From Gyrodactylus bullatarudis (lineage: Eukaryota; Platyhelminthes; Monogenea; Gyrodactylidea; Gyrodactylidae), in contig SSNU01000247.1 of the NCBI GenBank assembly GCA_012064415.1, positions 1,116,629-1,180,628 of the forward strand: a stretch of DNA of 64,000 nt, read 5' to 3'. Position 1 is the first letter of the stretch, and each line of letters opens with the position of its first letter. A program made the position numbers and the translations under genes. Shown piece by piece: positions 1 to 12,300 of the stretch. Below the pieces are notes generated by a model that saw nothing but the letters and a program-made list of their open reading frames with translations, was not told where the DNA came from and made no database searches.

Positions 1-3000
1 TTGATGGGATATTCGATGAAAGGAAACATCATTCAACAGTTCAGTTTTTCAGTATATGTATTTTCAACATACTCTCACTTCTACTTTTAAGCAGTGCAGA
101 GAATATATTACAATAAGAAATACAAATACAACACTATAATAAAGGATGATGACAACTCTCCAAATGTATGCCCAAAACGTAAATACACAGTAGAAATCAT
201 CATTAGTGTTATCATTGTCATTTTTCCCCTGCATTACGATAGAAAAAGTGATTCTGTGAGAAAATTTCAAATCAAAAATGGATCTATCATTTGTACGTAT
301 CTGGGAGTGTAGTCTAATGTATTTTCATTGTTGTATATTTTCTCTTAAACAAACTTTTTGAATGAATTAATCTAGAGAGAAAGAGAGACAGAGAGTGGGG
401 CGCAATAGGAAATATCCTGATATGAATCACTCAAATAAATTATTATTATTATTATTACTATTAGTAGTATTATTGTCCATTGAATGTTGAATGAATTGAT
501 TCAAATTCGAGCATAATTTTCGAGAATTCTTATACACTTTTGATACTTTAAGGAATACTGAATCCTAATTGAGGTAAATTATTTTTCTACGAGGTGGTTA
601 AATAGGCATAAAATTGAGTTGAAGTTGAGGATTTTAACTTTGACGTTGAATAGCTCAGAAACTAGAAGAGTCTAGGGAAACTTTCCTTCTATATCTTTTC
701 TATATCTCATTCATTCTATTTCTATTGAAAGGTAGAAAGGACTGCAAGTCGGGTTTTCAGTTTTTACCGAATAACTCGAAAGTTGTGCTGCAGAATATTT
801 TAAGAAGCATATATCTGAAATCAGCGAAAAATTCTCTACAAAAGGGGAAGATATCATTGAGTAGAAAAAAATAATATCCGATTTGTACGATAATATTGTC
901 GAACCTCATCAAGAATATTATTGTTAGATTCTAAACTCATGATAAAAGAGAAAGGAAAAACTGCTCAACAACCAAAAGAAAACGAAAAAGGTACAGTGCG
1001 CAGTTACAAATTGACAACTTTCTCAAAAGGCAAAAGTAATTAGCAGATCAAGAGATGAATTTCACAGCAAGCTCTCCACCCTTCTGAAGGAAGTTGCGAA
1101 GCCAAAATGAACCAATGGAAGGTCCCAAATAGAGCATTGTAATAGTATTTATATGTTAACCGGGGTAGAGTCTGAAGAGACCCGGCGAAATACAACGTTT
1201 ATCACTCAAATTTACGCTTGTTGTTCTCTAACCTTCCACATGAGTTTAGAATCTAACAATATTATCCAATTTGTAAGACTGTGTAAAGGATATTTTACAA
1301 TGCTAGCAAATAGAATGTAAGAGAAAATGAAATTGAAAAACAGAATTTTACCAGAGGTGTTTTCGCCCACTCTCCATCTCTTTGCCTCTGAAATTTGAAT
1401 AAACCGAGAATAAACATAGGACAATGTCTCTCACTTTCTTTATCCATCTATCTTTCTTACAGTCCGTGTTAATTGATTGATGATTCGATGTAAAGGGAGG
1501 ATGTGAAAGTAATTTACTAAGGATCAGTCTCATAATTGAATAAATTATCCCTACACGTTTCTCCCAGGGATGGCATTGTAGAATTATTCTCCTCTAAATG
1601 AGAGCAATCCCCTTGCTCTCTCTACATCTATGCGTTTATATTAATTGGGAGGAAAATATCTTGGGGAGTTTCAGTGCAACTTTCTGATTTCTAAGAGAAC
1701 CGCTAAGCCCTTCGGAGTAATGGACGTGAATGAAAGTGTAGATGATGCTTGAAATAAAATTATCAAGAATGGTTAGACCATGAGGGCATCTCTAAAATGT
1801 TCATTAGTCACGAGGGAAAGACTAATCCTTGTATGTATTATCGTATTTATATTGGTATGTACCAGACTGTAGTGAGTATGAAGTCTTACTAGGTTGAAGA
1901 TGAAATTATTATCCTTTCAAAAGATGAAAATTTATTGATTAGATAATGTATTGAACTAATCTGTCCAAGCAATAGTTTCAGAATTGGCAATAATTGAAAT
2001 TAAAGAGAAGTCAACAGTAGTTGATCCACAGGTAAGGTACAAATTGATTCATTCCTGAATAAGCAGAAAGTGGGAAATGAAATGTGAATTCCCTCCCCCT
2101 TGCTTCTTAGATGTGAAATAGAAACAACTCAAACAATCAAAGTGCAGAAAAATTCTTAAGATCAATAGAAAGTTGTTGAGTACGCATTAGGTTGAAAAAA
2201 GGAGTTAAAAACCGAAAGAGTGTGGCTTAGCCATGGGAAATAAGAAGATCACAAGTTTTTTTACCCCAATCTCCATTTGATTGAGAAGGAAAAAATGACT
2301 GGGGGATTAAGTTTAATTAATTCTCTTGACATGAAGACGTTATTTTCAATGCCAAAAAAGGAGAAAAAACAATCTAGATTATTCTCTTTCAGTTTAATAT
2401 CGACAATTCGATGATGTTAGTGATCACTGAGATAGCCAATATCCCTTGATATAATTGGAAGCTCTATTGGTAGATAAATAGGTGTACTGTATGTTTATCT
2501 GATTACTTTATGCATGAGGATGAGGAAAATTATCGCTCAATCCACAAGATTAAATCTGTCTTCTCGGCTTCAACGATAGAACTACAATTATGGATAAGTT
2601 TTTTGGGTTTTTCATCAATTGGAATATAATTTAATCAAACCAAGATTAGGGATTGATAAGGCCTAGGGAAATATATGCTTCTCTTTTTATAAAATAACCA
2701 ATCATGTACAATTATTTTGTTCTAGGTGATGTATCCCATTTGGTCTTATTTGGTAAGGGATCCATGTCGCCAAGTGTTACAGATTACTAATGAATACCAT
2801 CATTACTAGTACGCAAGAAAGAAATTGTCAGAGCATTTAGAAATAATCTATCTTTCTAGAGATATACAGCGGTTCGTCCTCTATAATAATAAACTCGACA
2901 CATCAGTTCATGTTGTGACCATACTTAAAACCCAAAGAATCGAATCCTAGTTTCTACGTAAATTTGTTTAATGCGCCAGACCCAAGACTGCTGTTATTGT

Positions 3001-5914
3001 GAAACTTGCTAGCGGGGACCATCAAAAAAATATACAATATCAGTTCCTGCGATCTTGTTTTTCGAATATTTAATCAAGTTGTATTGATGTTCTTGGAATC
3101 CAAGACTATTATGTTAAATAGACAGAAAGAAAGAAATTAAGAAAGATTGAAAAAATGGTAAAAATTATTCAATGAATATCGATTGAATATCGGTAATGTT
3201 TGCTCAAGTCGAAATCTATTAATTTCTCAACAAAGTAAGAAAAGGGAATTCAATACAACTAATGAGAAATATTTGTTGAAATTACATTTCCTTCATTGAT
3301 TGAAAAGTCTTCTTGCATTTCTTTTTCCTCCTCAAGTAAAATATTGTTTCTTTTTTTCTATTTCTCTATAGACGTTATTGAGTAATTGTATATAGTATTC
3401 TAATAACTACCTAGGACTAACAAGAAACATTCGGTTAGACGTCAATTTTAAAGTAGAGAGGTTTTTTTATTGTTGAGATAATTTGACATGTTTTTCAGTA
3501 TATAAACTAAAGAAGCAACCATAATTCATCAGGTGTTTGAATCATTTGCCCTATCTTGTTTTGAATGACAAAAGAGAACGATAAGAAACCTGCTTCAGTT
3601 CTATCTTGAGAATCAATTTGAAGCTGATTTTGAAAATCGAATTTTCTTTCAAAGGATAATATCAACCAAGAGATTTCTATGAAATCTTCAGCCATGGTTT
3701 TCGATACAAAGCTATTTAATATAAAAGGGTTAAGCCATAGAAAAATCAGAAAAATAAAGACATGTGAAACACCATGTATGTGTATGAGGTAATGTTATTG
3801 AATAGTGTTAAGACAAGTCTAAAACGTGTAAGAAGCAACAGTAGAAACCACTTGCTTTCTCTCTTATTACAAAGAGAACTTGTTTTTCTAAAAAAAGGTA
3901 GATCAATAAAGAAAAATAAGTTTTTTTTTCATTTCATTTCAGTTTTGAAAGAAAAGGAGAGAAATTTATTCTCTCTCTTTCTCTCTATGCTGAAAATTAT
4001 AAAAATATTGCTAGTGTAAATGAAGAAGACGAATGAGATAGATAGAGAAAGCGAGCGAGCGAGCAAGTAGAAGAAGACACAAAATATTTCTTCTATGTTA
4101 TATTTATTATTATTAAATAGGTGAAAAAAACGAGAGAATGTATTTTTAAACTGTATATAAAATAGAAATCTATTCTAATATAATAGTAAATACAGTATTA
4201 TTAATGGAAAACAATTTGAAATGAAACGAAGCTAGAAAGAGAGAAATTTGCACTTTCATCTAAAAACACAGAGAGTATTTCAAAAAAGAAATTTACACAT
4301 TCATTAATTCATTGATTACAACATTTTTCATTCTGATGATTGAATAAAATAGGGATTATGAATAAGAGAGATAGAGACGGTTGTAATAAGAGTGAGAGAG
4401 AGACACGCACAATGACCCTAATTATTATTTGTATGAATGTTCATAGTAGAGTGAAGAGTGTAGATTAAAATTGAGAATTAAGAAACGCACAGTTTATTTA
4501 ATCATTCAATGAATGCCTTATATTAAAAAACGTTCTCAAGATCAGTCAAAAATTTTAAATGGTGATTGGAAATATTTTTATATCTTCAATTCATTGTTAC
4601 ACGTAGTAATTGAATGTTTTAACGCATTCTGAATGGTTAGTATTTCAAGAACCTATCGTTATCTGCAGTAAGATTATAATCTTACTAATTAGTATTTAAA
4701 AAGACTGATTGTGGTTAATTTTAGTAGTTTACAACTTTGGACCATAAGGTCCTGAGGTACTCTTGAACTCTTCATAACAAGCCATATAACTGTGCATTGC
4801 AAAATAGTCGAAAGAGTAGTTTTTCAGGCTTTGACTGTTACATTATTATGATAGATTGGAGATAGTTAATCAAAAATGATGTGTTGTGATGAGTAACATG
4901 AAGACGTTTGAAATTTTACTAAAGATTATTATAATTACATGATCGATGCAGGTATTAATTATTGATTAAAAAGATTGAAATTTTGATTTTACAAAGTTTA
5001 ACCCATCTATTCAGTTGTTTGAATGAACCTTGATGGTCAAGTCAAAGAATAGAAGATGATCTGATATTTTTGTTTAATTGGTATATTCTAAGGTATGTTG
5101 ATTGTTTTTTGGGTCTAAAGTTTAGACTCTAAACCAATAGAAGTTCTCGAGGAAGGTAATGAAACGTCTGGAAGGCCAGCTGAGTACTATACTGGCTATT
5201 CTATGCCGAAGAACTGAGATTTGAATAGTCCTACTATTTGAGGTCTTGATGTGTTAACTATTAAAGAGCTGATTGTGAAAATTTTGCTCGTGAAAAGTAA
5301 ACTGATACTACAGAGTATATCTTGATTGTGTAATATTTCGACATGATCAATAGGTAGCCTTGTACAGCTATAGCTTGTATTTCATCATATGTTATTATTT
5401 TGAAAGAATTAAATAATCGATATGCGTAAATGTAAACCGTTGTAAATCTAATAAGAGAGTTCAACTCTAAAAATTGGAAATAGACCTCATTCTTACTCAG
5501 ATTGTGAAAATAAAAAAAGAAACCTTGGGGTTTTCATGGTAGAAATGATCGTTGATCATTCGATTTAAACTTGACTTGAGAAAAACAAAAAAAGAGAATA
5601 AAACGTAATCATGATTGGAAAGCGGAATATTAAATGAATATGAAATGAGATACACATTTTTTCATAATTATTAATAAACAAAAAAACATACTTGAGAGCA
5701 AAAGCGAACGAGTGAGCGAGTGGAAACGATAGTTTTTCCTCTCTCTTTTCCATTTTTAATTGTTGCTAAACTTCCATTATCATCATCATCATCATCAGCA
5801 ACAACAAGAACAGAAAAGAAAAGAAGAAAGGCAGATGAAACACAAGAAAAACGAGAGAGTATTATACTCTCTATATATCTGTAGATGATGATTATAAGAA
5901 TAATAAAAGGATAT
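1..5914 (-). other. Probable first intron of the Cav2 gene; no other gene seen
   Basis: No open frame here has a recognisable protein match on either strand. If the minus-strand exon at 5915-6432 is correctly read, this stretch is the start of its first intron, which begins ATATCCTTT at 5914 and must be longer than 5.9 kb, because I found no candidate for the next channel exon (start of segment IS1). The sequence is A+T-rich with short purine-rich runs, for example the gcgagcgagcgagc tract near 4054-4067 and AG-rich tracts near 370-395 and 4360-4405. Confidence 0.5.
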
Positions 5915-5915
5915 C
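5905..5915 (-). promoter_or_regulatory. U12-type (AT-AC class) 5' splice site of the Cav2 gene
   Basis: On the minus strand the exon ends at 5915 and the intron begins ATATCCTTTT, a perfect match to the minor-spliceosome donor consensus (A/G)TATCCTTT. There is no GT near this point that would keep the channel reading frame. Voltage-gated sodium and calcium channel genes are known to carry conserved AT-AC minor introns near this position. The matching AC acceptor and branch site are not in the window. Confidence 0.75.
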
Positions 5916-6432
5916 CCCATTCTGTAACCATTCTGGCATACTTTCGTATGATATTCTCCTCAGAAAAGATGAACAAAGATTTATAATTCCGATGGTGAAA
6001 GTGAGCATTTGAATTGGATATGGCTGAAGGCATTGTTGAAGTGTGAACAGTACTACGACTGGCTAAGTTAGGTACAGAAGATAGAATATTATTAGTGCTG
6101 TCATTGCGAATTGTAACATTGTTATTACGTCCAGTACAACCGTCGTCACCTCGACTACTTGAGATGCTAATGGGTCGAGAGAAGGATTCTGAGTTGTGAA
6201 CAGGGTTGCAGTTGTTTGGTTGACTCCGGGGATTATATCCAGTTAAATCCTGGTGGCGTAAACTAATGGTGGAACCAGAGGTTGTCTTCCATTTCTTCGT
6301 GTCAGCATCGTCTGTTCTAATCTTGGTCTTTCCATAAGAATGACTCGAGTTGGCAGTGTTACTTTTGACAGTTACTTCGTCTTCATTGGTGATGGTATCG
6401 TCCTTGACCTGATTCCGACTTTTCCACTTCAT
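5915..6432 (-). CDS. Cav2: Voltage-gated calcium channel alpha1 subunit, Cav2 type, first coding exon (partial gene)
   Basis: This exon encodes the cytoplasmic N-terminus of a Cav2 (P/Q/N-type, cacophony/UNC-2) pore subunit, a plasma-membrane channel that admits calcium at nerve terminals. About 172 codons are read from ATG at 6432 (an in-frame stop lies just upstream). Most of it is Ser/Asn/Thr-rich and poorly conserved, including QDLTGYNPRSQ. The diagnostic part is the end, SLFIFSEENIIRKYAR followed by MVTEW, which matches the Cav2 signature just before transmembrane segment IS1 (SLFxFSEDNxxRKYAxxxxEW). Ending the exon at 5915 leaves GG in phase 2, so the next exon would complete W-G and should continue PFEY. 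The rest of the channel lies beyond the left edge. Cav1 and Cav3 have different residues here, so Cav2 is favoured. Confidence 0.8.
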
Positions 6433-7666
6433 CAGTTTTATTTCTTGATGACTGACTCAAATATACACAATGACTGGGTGTTTGTAATCCTTTTGATCGG
6501 GAGAACAATGATTGGGATGGTTTTATTCATATTTTTTCACCTCTCTTTTTCTGATTGTCAAGAAAATCTTTTATCACTCAAGTTAAGGTGTTATCCAATC
6601 CATTTGATGATCAAAGTGGATAGAGGACAATATTTTTCTGATATTTACAATAATGATTTTTCTATATAATTTTAGAGTAAATCCGTGTTGTCTGATTGAA
6701 GGGACAGGAAAGAGTTTTCTTTTTTTATTAGTAATACAGTATATTCCTGTAGGTGAGTATCTATGAGTATTTATGAGAGACTGTAAATGAGAGTTTTGTG
6801 TATTCTTTTGAGTGCGTGAGAGTAGGAGAGAGAAACAAAAGAGACAATACTTTGACAATTTCAGTTAGATTTCTTGCATATAACAGATTATTTTGCATCT
6901 TGTCTATTATAAAAAAAACTCTACGACTTTGGGATGAAAATCATGAAGACTCTCATTGGCCAATAGAGAATCATCCAATTGGATGAAGGGAAAAGAAAAT
7001 AACCAAACAATAATTTTGAGGCATGGAAAAAAATTGGAGCATAAAATTTTCAAAAGATGAATTAAAATTACTTACTGTTATGATCTGTGTCTTATTTATG
7101 ATTATTTCATTAGAGAAGTGGGGATGTTGACGGGAATCTAAAGAGTTGAAATGTTAAAGGTATAATTATAATTATAGATAATAACAGTATATTTCTATTT
7201 CAAAATATTCATGTATAGAAAAATCCAAGAGTGTTGAATTGTAATTGTTTTAAAAAATTTGAAAACCTCAAAAAATATGTATATATAATATTGGTAAAAA
7301 AGAGAGAAATGTTTTTATAAACAATTGTGAAGGTTTTTGTCTGGAATGAGTACAAATAAAATCTTGGCACCTTAAATGATACACATATTTTGGGGAAAAA
7401 CAGAGGGGAAAATTGTTTCAAATCATAATTTTGAGTTTTTTTCTCGTTTCATTCATGATAATAATGAATAATCATTCAATGTTATTTTTGAAGAGGCATG
7501 AAATTCTAATATTAGAATCTAGGGAAAAGGGACACAAATTGAATGAGAGAGAGAAGTATTGTATGAAAAACTAGCAGAATCAAAATAGTTTTGATAAAAT
7601 GGATCATGATGATTATAATAAAAAGAAAAGACATACAATCAAAGTTGAGTGAATGAGTGGGTGTGT
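6433..7666. other. Intergenic region between Cav2 and STARD10-like genes
   Basis: This holds the upstream region of the Cav2 exon and the 3' side of the STARD10-like gene. Open frames such as 6340-6669 (+) and 6583-6858 (-) are A+T-rich, have no recognisable domain and overlap each other. I see no RNA gene or repeat. Confidence 0.5.
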
Positions 7667-8609
7667 CTAATCTTCCATTTCAAAGTCTATTCTTTCCGAA
7701 GAGATGGAGCAGTCGTCCTTTGGCCCAAGATCCAGTTCACTGCTTCCGTCTTTAGGATCATATTCCGGCAAGAATTGCATTTGCTCTGGCTTAATCCATG
7801 GCTTAAAGTCTGGCTCATTTTTTTTCTTCCAGTCAGCATATTTTCTGGCTTGATCTATCAGATTGAGGAATATTTTAGGACCCATTTTCTTGGTTAAAAT
7901 ATTCAACATATCCTTTGGTATTGAGCCCCTGGGATCATTATGAGTTACCGTTATGAGTTTTAGTGTATTTTCATCAATCTTTTCAATGTAGTATCCTGTG
8001 ATGTGAGATATTGCACGGATGGCCTTTTTAGACGGGGGAAATTTCTGTAGGGAGATGAGAGAGAAAAAACAATAAATACAAAAAATCAAGCTCAAGTCAT
8101 GACTGAAAAAAATTATAATTTACCGAATGGGAAACGGAGTGGTTGAAGATGATGAATTCATTATCCTGAGCAATCCAGAAACGCTGAGTGAGAAAATCTC
8201 TATTCTTGAATATTTTTGGGCATTTGACTAGGAATATTTCAAAGTAAAAATACATTCATTCTTACACAAATAATATCCAATATCGCTATTTGTTCCAATG
8301 CGACAAACATCTTCGCCCTCTAGCATAGCCAAGTCCCAAACTTTGCGATATTTACCATCATGAATAGTATCATATAAATCCTCAGCCTTTAAATTCTTAA
8401 CAAAACCAACTATCTGATTTAAAGATGAATAAAGAAATGTATACTTTGATCTGTAGTATTTTACTATCTTTTACTGGTCTAGTAAAGACTTCAATGAAAT
8501 CTTTTTTGTATGCACTAGTCCAACCATCAGAACTTGTTGCGAATTGTTTAAAATTTTCGAATAATTCTTTGTTTGGCTTGTCTATAACCGATAATTTAGG
8601 GAGTGACAT
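7667..8609 (-). CDS. STARD10: STARD10-like START-domain phospholipid transfer protein
   Basis: Four exons: 8445-8609, 8266-8413, 8124-8227 and 7667-8044 (introns of 31, 37-38 and 79 nt, all GT-AG, phases consistent), giving about 264 residues. The product is a START-domain protein of the PCTP/STARD10 group, which carries phosphatidylcholine and phosphatidylethanolamine between membranes in the cytosol. Conserved landmarks are DGW near residue 30, the block [17 protein letters not shown] around 107-123, and in the last exon [17 protein letters not shown] and DPRGSIP, ending with the amphipathic helix [12 protein letters not shown]. The tail is acidic and serine-rich, as in STARD10. The start codon lies 103 bp from the divergent ATP synthase f start. 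The alternative, PCTP itself, lacks the long acidic tail. Confidence 0.88.
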
Positions 8610-8712
8610 TGGTTTATTTCAAATTCGTGTCAGTTATCAACACATACTAAAGAAACTACAATTTCTAATTAATCAACACCGTTTTAAACAAACATTTGGT
8701 GTACAGTTCAAA
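8610..8712. promoter_or_regulatory. Short divergent promoter region, STARD10-like / ATP5MF
   Basis: Only 103 bp separate the two divergent start codons, so both 5' UTRs and core promoters must fit here or overlap the opposite gene. No TATA box is obvious. This is inferred from geometry only. Confidence 0.4.
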
Positions 8713-9042
8713 ATGGACCAGATTGGATACCTCCCTAAAGATTTCGACCCCAAAATACATGGAAGCTATCACCCTGGCAGATACTACGGAAAACTAGATA
8801 CTCCTATTGACCAAGTTAAACTTGGAGAGCTTCCTCAGTGGATTAAGAGAAGGAAAACAACCTCACCCTTGGCATACGCTAGTGCAATTGGCAGATTCGG
8901 CTGGCGCTGGTGGTACAAATGGGCTATGCCACGCAAAATCACCATGGCACCTTTCCTTCAATTCGGTCTCGCTGTGGCTGGGTATAGAATTTGGCAAGAT
9001 CGCAAAGAACACAAAAACCATAGATGGGCTAAATATCATTGA
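8713..9042 (+). CDS. ATP5MF: Mitochondrial ATP synthase subunit f
   Basis: A single uninterrupted frame of 109 residues. Subunit f is a small inner-membrane component of the F1Fo-ATP synthase stator/membrane domain, needed for dimer organisation. The signature VKLGELPQWI (about residues 35-44) matches the family's VKLGELPxWI. A glycine- and tryptophan-rich segment (GRFGWRWWYKW) precedes one membrane helix near residues 75-95 (MAPFLQFGLAVAGYRIW), and the protein ends in HRWAKYH, matching the RKYH ending of the mammalian subunit. The frame is open further upstream to 8425, but the ATG at 8713 gives the expected family length, and the upstream part overlaps the STARD10-like first exon antisense. 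It is convergent with the LEDGF-like gene. Confidence 0.9.
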   Translation: MDQIGYLPKDFDPKIHGSYHPGRYYGKLDTPIDQVKLGELPQWIKRRKTTSPLAYASAIGRFGWRWWYKWAMPRKITMAPFLQFGLAVAGYRIWQDRKEHKNHRWAKYH

Positions 9043-9235
9043 TACTGTAATATAGATAGTAATGTTAGCAATCTATTTTATTTTGCTTTGATATTTTTTT
9101 CATCCTAGATTTTATTGAGTTTATTTTTAAATTATTTTTTAAATCTTAATTCATAAAATGAACATATACACTAATTTAGGAGTAATCTGATTTTAAAATG
9201 AATGTTCTGATTGTGTATTTTTTTCTTTTCAATAA

Positions 9236-9241
9236 TTTATT
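9236..9241 (-). terminator. Candidate polyadenylation signal of the LEDGF-like gene
   Basis: AATAAA on the minus strand about 80 nt downstream of the stop codon at 9321. It lies in the short convergent gap with ATP5MF. Confidence 0.35.
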
Positions 9242-9320
9242 TAAGAAAATGAATTATAATTATGGTAAATAATATTTACAAATAAAAACAAGTAATTTTA
9301 ATAATCTACAAGGGGAAAAT

Positions 9321-12300
9321 CTATACGCCAAGCATGTTGTAAATGTCATCAGAGCCATCATTCTTTTCTGTAAGATCATATTTAGCTGTTTTACTCTTGA
9401 CGGCTTTAACTCTCGAGATTAACTTATCAGCTTTTGTCATGATGTCTCCCGAGGTATCTGAGAAGGATGAATCAAGCCTACTGTTCTGATTTATTACTTG
9501 TTTCTTTTTACCATTCTCTTGTTTCTCAATCGAGGTAACTCGTTCTTCAGTTTTTTTAATCTTTGAAAGAATATCGTTAACTTGGAGTTGAAGTTCAGCA
9601 CTGATTGTTTCCATTAACTTGGCTTCATCTACAACAATAGGTGCTGAAACGGGTTGTATTTCGATTTTAGCTGACGATGAGTCAGAATTTTTGCCTTGAT
9701 TTCCATTAGAGAGGCTGCTGTTGCTATTGTTGGAAGGTAATGGAGTTTTCTTTTGACTCAAGTTAACATAATTTTTAGCCTCTTGAATCTGTCAAGGTAT
9801 TTTTTTAATATAATTTAAAATCATTTGATTGAAAATACTCACCATTTCAGCACTTGCATTTTGTTTGACGGTTTGAAAGCAAGAGTAAACCTTTTCTGCT
9901 GCCTCTCTCACTTTATCTGATGCTTTATATCGGCGACACTAAGAAATAAAGAGATTATTCTAAAATCTACTCAACCAAATAGTTGAACGCACTTTCTTAA
10001 TAGTTTCCATAAGATCCCAGGCTTTGGTTAGGTGCAAAAGGTCAAAGTCAATCTTGACTATTTCATCAGCAATCCTGACAAAATTCTCATAGTTTTCTTG
10101 ACCCTTGACAAGAGATGATCTCAATTGTCTATTATTATTCATTAACAGAGCAACGATATCGATATTTTCCTTGGCCTTTTTACCAGAGTTATCATGGGTC
10201 TTGTTTGATTTTCTAGAAGCAGAAACTTCGGTCTCACTCTGGCTGCTAGACTCATCGGAAGGTGACTTTTTCCGTTTGCCTGGTTTCGATTTGTTTTCTT
10301 TTGACTTTTTCTTTGGTTTCTTGATTTCTAGTTCTTCTTGATCAGATTCATCCGAGATTAACTGTACAACCTTTGGTTTTTTGGGAATAGTAATATTCTC
10401 TAGGGATTTTACATCAATTTCTTTAACTATTAATCTATCGTCTGTTGGGGTTACTGTTTCTACTTTTTCTTGAACTAGAGCACTTGAAGATTTCTCCTCT
10501 TTACCATCATGGGAGCCAGATTCATCATCATCTGAGACAAGCAGAATCTTTTTCGTTGTTTCTTTTTTATCAAATGTCTCTTTGGAACCAAAAGTTTCAT
10601 TGTTATTGACAGCATCAGATTCTGCAATTTTAGCACGTGGCATAGGTGACTCCTGCTCAGAATCTGAGTTTTCAGAGGACTCCAAAACAAACCTTTTACT
10701 GGTATTCTGAACTTTATGTGTAGATGTCTCATTTTCGTCAATATTGACTGATTCCTTTCTAGTTGTTTCATTCAATCTTGTTTCCTTGGGTTCGCTATGG
10801 GACTCTTTGTCTCCATGAGATTCTTCTTCAGATATAAGCTTCTTCTTTATCGTGGATGGCAACTTTTCAGTATCATCATCAGACAATGAATGTGTAGTTC
10901 TCTTCTTACTATTGACTATCGTCTGGTTAGAAATTTTGACAGACTTTTCTTCTTCTTCTTCTTCAGCCTCGGATCCTGATTCTTGATCTGATTCCTCCGA
11001 GCTTTCTTCTTTACTTTCCTTCTGTTTAGAGTTTGCCTTAGGAGATGTTTTTTGCTTTTCTAGTGATTCAGAGTCATTTTCAGATTCTTCAGAACTTTGC
11101 TCCTTTAGACTACGTTTCATAGTAGCCCACCTTGTTTTTCTTGGAGATTTTCCTTTTTTCGCTTGTCTAGGTCGTTTGGAAGATGAGGAGATTTCTGTTT
11201 GGAACTCAGGTTTCGATTTATCAGATTTATCCTTTTCCATGTAGTTAGCTTCATCAGAGGAGGAGACAACTCGAGGGGGGTTTGAGTCTTCGGAGGTTAC
11301 ACTTTTTTTATCCTTCTCAACCTTTCTCTCTGAAAACAAAGTGTTTAAGTTATTTTGAAAAATAAAAGAAAAATTGAACAGACTCTTTGCTGGTAAAACA
11401 TCGTCTTCGCTTTCATTCGCATCTAAGCGTTTATTTTGTTTCAGCTTTGAAGCTGGAGTCTTTGGTACACTTTTCCTCCTGGCAGGAGTCTTTTTCTGCA
11501 CAGTAGCTGCCGTAGATTTCTCAGGACTCAAGTCGGACAGACTCGAGTCGGCAGGCTTCGTATCACCTTTACCTTTATCGTCTTCATTTTGTCGAATTTT
11601 CTTGATTGCATCCTCTTCAGCTTTACGTTTTCTAGTGGCAATTTTACGCTTTTTACTTTGAAACATCAGTGAGTAGATTGAAAATAGTAAACTCACTCCT
11701 CTTCAAGCTTCTTCATCTTCTCTCTAATCTCTGTATCATCTGGGTTATAATCATTTATTGTACTGCTAGAGTAATGATGAATTTATTGTATATAATTTCA
11801 TATAATTAGAAATGAAAATAAACTTACTCAATACTGGAAAGACTGTCATCACTATCTACATCCACTTCACTGGGAGTTTTTTTCTTTGGTGTCTTTGGAG
11901 CAGGTTTTTTAGCTGGAGTTTTAGCCGCTGCTGGCTTTCGCCGAGGGGTTTTCTTTGGTGTTTCTTTGACTTTTCGCCTACGGGCAGGAGTTTTATTTGT
12001 TTCACTGTCATCTGAGTTGGAATTATTTGATTCTGATTCTGAAATTTCATTCTCATCTGGTTCAATCGCAGATTCGACGTTTTTTGAAGATGAAGCTAGA
12101 GGCTCGACATCAGCGAATTCGGAGCTCTTGTAAAATTGAGCCAAAAAGGATTTTGCGAGAGGATCAACACCTAACTGATATATTGTTGGATTTGTATTGA
12201 TCTCATCAAATGCAGCTTGCAGCGAAGCATTATTTTTAGCTGAAGGTTTTGAGTTCTCTTTGAAAGGTTTAAGATTTGCTTTTGGGATATTAGATCTAAA

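Noticed and set aside
5671..5914. Continuation of the Cav2 exon frame to a stop at 5671
   Set aside because: The frame stays open past the AT-AC donor but becomes hydrophobic low-complexity sequence and an Asp run from a CAT repeat, unlike channel segment IS1.
10105..10341. Plus-strand open frame inside the LEDGF-like gene
   Set aside because: It is the antisense shadow of the Ser/Glu/Lys-rich coding exon; the same applies to 11374-11661 (+) and 11812-12015 (+).
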